This document shows, one piece after another, positions 60,395 through 64,000 of a DNA stretch of 64,000 bases. The position numbers and the translations under genes are program-made. The notes beneath the pieces were generated by a model. The model was not told the origin of the DNA. It worked only from the letters and a program-made list of their open reading frames with translations, and searched no databases. The DNA comes from Microcebus murinus (Eukaryota; Chordata; Mammalia; Primates; Cheirogaleidae). The DNA is taken from contig NC_134106.1 of the NCBI RefSeq assembly GCF_040939455.1, positions 71,774,001 to 71,838,000 of the forward strand, written 5' to 3'. Each line of letters begins with the position of its first letter. The stretch's first letter is position 1.

Positions 60395-60530
60395 TTTTGA
60401 GCCGTGCAAACTCGGGCAAGGCATTTTACCTCTAGAGCTATGTCTCAGTTTTCCTCTTCTGATTAAATGAGGACATAAACCTACTTCGCCAAATTGTTGT
60501 GAAGCTTAACTAAAGAGAAGTGAAAGTCAG
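60395..60530 (+). mobile_element. MIR fragment
   Basis: CGTGCAAACTCGGGCAAGGC, TCTCAGTTTTCCTCTTCTGA and ATTGTTGTGAAGCTTAACTA follow the sense MIR order. Confidence 0.65.
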
Positions 60531-60534
60531 GTTA

Positions 60535-62060
60535 GTCATTAATATTTTTGTTTATGCAGCAACAAAATTATGTCAGGGAAGCCTTTAGTGCAGGGGCCTC
60601 TTTTGCACACAGGAAGCCCTGTGCCATTTTTAGAGAACACAGTCAGAAAGCCCCGTGAGACCGCAAAGCCTGGGCACCAGTTCCAAGGACAAGGCTGAGT
60701 TTCACCCCTGATAGAGAACATGAGGCACTAGGCAACCCAAACTGTCCATCATGAACTGGATATTATCTAATCTAGTGAGTCATAAAATTGGAATGTGTAG
60801 CAGTACTCAGCACAAAATGGAAATGGTGTACACAAGATAAGGCCCACACAGGTTTAAAAGGCTCAAAAAATTGCATAAGGTGGTGACCCACACTCCAACA
60901 GTTCTTATTTCCACTTCCTCACCACTTCTCTCTCAACCCACACCTATCCCATCATGGGGAGCTGCCTACGACTAGTTGACAGAGGCAGAAAAAGCACCGC
61001 CTTGGTTTGCAGGTGAGTCTGCATAAGCCCACAAGGGAATAGCTGCTGTTTTACCTCTCCCCTGAGGTGCAAATCTGAAAGGCAGGGGCGGAGGGAAATC
61101 TTCCCAACAAGCAGAATTGTAAGCAGTACATCTGTGTCCACTTCGTGCAGAAAGAGAGATGCTCTGGGGTGTGAAACTATTCCAATTTATGGTCAACAGT
61201 TAATGGATTGGAAGACTTGTCATTGATGTGCAAGGAATAAGATTGCAAGGCTGGTGACAAGAAGGTCTGGAGAGAAGTATACGTATAGACCCCTTGAAAT
61301 GGGCACTAAGAAAGTACATATTTGTAACCCCCGTGAATATTCACCAAAGAGCATCCACTGCAGAGGGGGCTCTCCATGGTCTGGTGGGCAATATAACCCA
61401 CATGGCTGAAAGTGATTTCTTTTCTCTAAACATTTCAATGCATGCTCAGTGGGCCCATAAACAAAATGACCCTGGGTCAGGGATAAAATTTATACATGAA
61501 CTCACCAACTTGGACTTCTCTTACCAAGTCTAATCTGACTACTGTCACTGCTGAGTGCCCAATGTCCCAACAGCAGAGATCAGCACTGAGGCCTCATTAT
61601 GACACTTATCCCTGGAACACAAGCCAACCCCCACATCTTAGGTTAATTATATTGGACCCTTTCCATTATGGAGGAAACAGCAATTTGTCTTCATGGGAAT
61701 AGATACTTATTTAAGATAAGGATTTGCATTCCCTGTTGATGGTGCTTCTGCCAGCACCATTTGAGAACTTAAAGAATGCCTTACTCATTACCTTGGTAAC
61801 TCACACGAAATTGCCTATGATCAAGGAATTCATTTTATGGTGCAAGGGAGTATAGCAATGAGCTCATGTCTATGGAATACACTGGTTATACCATGTGTCA
61901 CACATCATCCCAGATCAGCTGGCTTGATTAAACAGGGAAATGGTCTGTGGAAGGGTCAGTTGCAGTGTCAGCTGGGAGGCTAGGGTGCTGTCCTATAGCA
62001 CGCAGTATATGCCATACACCAATATGTGGTTATGGCCAAACTGTTTCCCAAAATTTTCTT
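60535..62060 (+). pseudogene. ERVL-class (HERV16-like) pol remnant with decayed integrase
   Basis: Internal sequence of an old endogenous retrovirus, no LTR beside it. In order I read a degenerate RNase H/linker part (near CCAAACTGTCCATCATGAAC, 60738), then an integrase-like part. The integrase part has a zinc-binding-type region near 61390-61560, and a core with DTY near 61700 and a DQGIHF motif near 61820. The place where the family has the last catalytic Glu (near 61920) reads differently, and several stops and frameshifts break the frame. It cannot make a protein. Similarity to HERV16-type ERVL pol is from memory. Confidence 0.72.
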
Positions 62061-62513
62061 CTGGATCTTTCAGAGGATTTGCCCTCCTTTTAATTCTTCC
62101 TACTGCTGTTTCCTTTTTAAAAAATCTATCATTTTATTATAAATCCAATGTTGTTTTTCTCTTTACTCCACATCAACAAGGCATGATGTGACCACTCAGA
62201 TTGTTTGGGGGTAGGTGGCTCTTAGACTGACTCTCCGCAGGGTCTGGTTTCTCTTTTCAGAGCCACAGCTTGGAGAAGGTTGATTTCTTAGTTCCCTGCC
62301 TGACTCCCTTTCCCAAGGGACTTTTGCACTCCCTTTGCACCACCCTCTCTCTGTATTTCTCTGGTTCTCTAAGTTAATGGAATATCGGAATATCTCTTTT
62401 ATGAACTTCTGCGGGGTTCTTTGGGTCCCTCTCACAGACAATTCTTTACTCCTAGAACTAACTTCCCAAGATGTACTGTACACACACTCACATCCCCCAA
62501 GCTCCACTCTCCA
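62061..62513. other. Intergenic DNA, nothing recognised
   Basis: No gene or repeat can be named. An open frame of 133 codons starting at 62335 runs through the CA repeat and is an artefact. Confidence 0.35.
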
Positions 62514-62544
<31 letters not shown>

Positions 62545-62578
62545 CACACACGCACACACATACACAAACACACACACA
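62514..62578. repeat. Interrupted (CA)n microsatellite
   Basis: About 65 bp of AC units with single CG, TA and AA interruptions. Confidence 0.97.
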
Positions 62579-63504
62579 ATACTCACTGCCATATTCTCTG
62601 GGATTGGCAGCGTCTACCTCCAGAAACATGGAATGTAAGAATGGAGGGCATGAAGGAGAAGCAAAGTGCATGCAGAAATAAAGTGTGCACAAAGGTATAT
62701 AAAGAACTATCCAAGGGACTTAAAGGGGTGGATTAAATGCCAGTTTTTGTTTTTCCTATGCTTTGAGCGTCTGAGCCAGAGGGCAAAACCTAGGTGGAAG
62801 AATCTTGCTTTGTCACATCCAGTACTCACAAGGCAAAGCCAGGTAAGCACTGGGAGCTGGAGCTTAGGTGTTGCTCTCAGAATGGCAACATCTGCCTCAT
62901 AATCAGATCCTAGTTCATCTGTCTAATGATTGCCTGTTGGTCTCAGTTTTAAGTGCTGCTGCATGATCAGATTATTTTCTTCATCTTCACAGGCATATTT
63001 GTGATAATTTGGGAGGCAGTGTTTTGAGATCTACTACTTCTTCCCGTGCTATTCAATAAATCTCCCTAGCCAGAAGCATTTACTGTGAAGTTACACTGTG
63101 CCACGCCCTGGAGTAAGTGTGCAGACTCCACGTCACTATGCACAGGTGGGCTCATTAGTGCCAGTGCCCTCAGCAAGCCTCCTGGCTCCCTGCCCCTTCC
63201 TCTTTGTCTTCACCCACTTCCCCTTTATCACCCTGGTCTGCCCTCTGCCTTCACTGTCCTTGACACTGTCTTCCTTTCTGTGCTCCTCACCATTACATCT
63301 CCCTCACTCCCTGCAAAGCAAACCAACCACAATGCCAATACCACCACAATACCACAAACAGGGTGATCCCTCCCTTCACCGAGATGAGCCCTCCAGAAGT
63401 TGGGTTTGTCTAATACCTTAGCTGTGTACTTCTTGATTCTGGAAAACATGGGGCGTGTTCCAAGAAATGGACTGCTGTGGTCTCTGCTTTGCCTCAGGAC
63501 AAGG
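62579..63504. other. Intergenic DNA, nothing recognised
   Basis: C/T-rich from 63170 to 63320. The overlapping open frames at 63085-63421 read as low-complexity Ser/Pro/Leu and are not supported as genes. Confidence 0.35.
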
Positions 63505-63645
63505 AGGCAGCACGTGCAAGGAGCCTGGAGCCAGGCTTGGTTCTGAAGTCCGGTTTTAGGTGCCAGCTGTGAGGCCTTGGGCTTCACTTCTCCAGCTCCC
63601 TCATCTGTCAAGTGGGGATCAGATTATCTACCTGATGGGATTGTA
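63505..63645 (+). mobile_element. MIR
   Basis: GCAAGGAGCCTGGAGCCAGG, GCTGTGAGGCCTTGGGCTTC, CTCATCTGTCAAGTGGGGAT and TGATGGGATTGTATGGGCCT follow the sense MIR consensus. Confidence 0.75.
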
Positions 63646-64000
63646 TGGGCCTCTGGTCACACAGGAACGTGCGGCCCCGCTGGAGCCAGGGGATGTGCTT
63701 GGAAGGCAGTGATGAGACAAGGAAGAGAACATCACCCTGGGGAAGGCTCTGTCCTTCCCGACTGAGCAAGCAAGGCCAAACTGACTTGCCAGCAATATGA
63801 GACAGGGACAGCAGAACCTCCATCCTCATATGTTGGGCCCTATTCTGTCTCCATAATGCCTGGCAAGCTGCTAGTGGAAAGGTCTGATGTTTCCTGTGCC
63901 ATGCTTCGTGAGCAATAATATTATTGTGAGCAATAATAACAAGCTACAGTATGTTTGGCCCAGTGCAGTGTCCAGAACACTTTCCTGGATTTTCTTTTCT
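63646..64000. other. Intergenic DNA to the window edge
   Basis: GTGAGCAATAAT occurs twice, at about 63909 and 63927. Nothing else is recognised. Confidence 0.35.

Overview
The window looks like nuclear DNA of a strepsirrhine (lemur or loris type) primate. The main evidence is the Alu elements. Most carry a variant middle region (AATTAATTGGCCAACTAA followed by AAATATATA) and a right-arm end (GAGCTAGGCTGA.GCCA.GGCACTC) that I associate with lemur and loris Alus rather than human ones. They sit among MIR, L2, MER5A, MaLR and ERVL LTRs, L1 and Tigger copies typical of any placental genome. Nothing bacterial, plasmid or CRISPR-like is present.

Only one protein-coding exon can be supported. On the minus strand at 15902-15933, inside the window's only CpG island (about 15390-16340), an ATG in a strong start context encodes MVSWIISRLVV and runs straight into a consensus splice donor (GTAAGT). 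This is first coding exon 1 of a REEP1/REEP2-type ER-shaping protein. REEP1 is preferred because no second exon is visible in the next 15.9 kb, which fits REEP1's long first intron and not the compact REEP2 gene. Positions 1-15901 are therefore read as the start of intron 1. About 16200-64000 is upstream intergenic DNA (in human this flank lies between REEP1 and KDM3A).

Layout: 1-5200 is an MLT1 fragment, a broken old L1 with Alus, and another MLT1-like LTR. 5200-15400 is mostly single-copy intronic DNA with Alu, MIR, MER5A and an LTR fragment. 15390-16340 holds the CpG island, promoter and exon 1, with two MEF2-type sites just inside the intron. 16340-24900 has Alus and two opposed L1 blocks. 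25000-31250 is single-copy DNA followed by an ERVL (MLT2-type) LTR carrying a second, GC-rich LTR inside it, then MIR and L1. 31250-44900 has a Tigger transposon broken by an LTR and an Alu, a MaLR MST LTR broken by an unidentified 370 bp insert, Alus, MLT1 LTRs and a small hAT-like element splitting a MIR. 45000-56300 has MIR, Alu, MER5A and a 5'-truncated L1 among single-copy DNA. 56300-60000 is a long antisense L1 containing a tiny A-tailed retro-insertion. 60500-62060 is an ERVL-class pol remnant with a decayed integrase. The end is single-copy DNA with a CA repeat and a MIR.

No new multi-gene system is visible. The points most worth a second look are the paired MEF2 sites beside REEP1 exon 1, the nested LTR with four 24-bp CCAAT-type repeats, the micro retro-insertion with exact 15-bp target duplications, and the hAT-like element. 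Repeat family names come from memory of consensus sequences and were not checked by a search.
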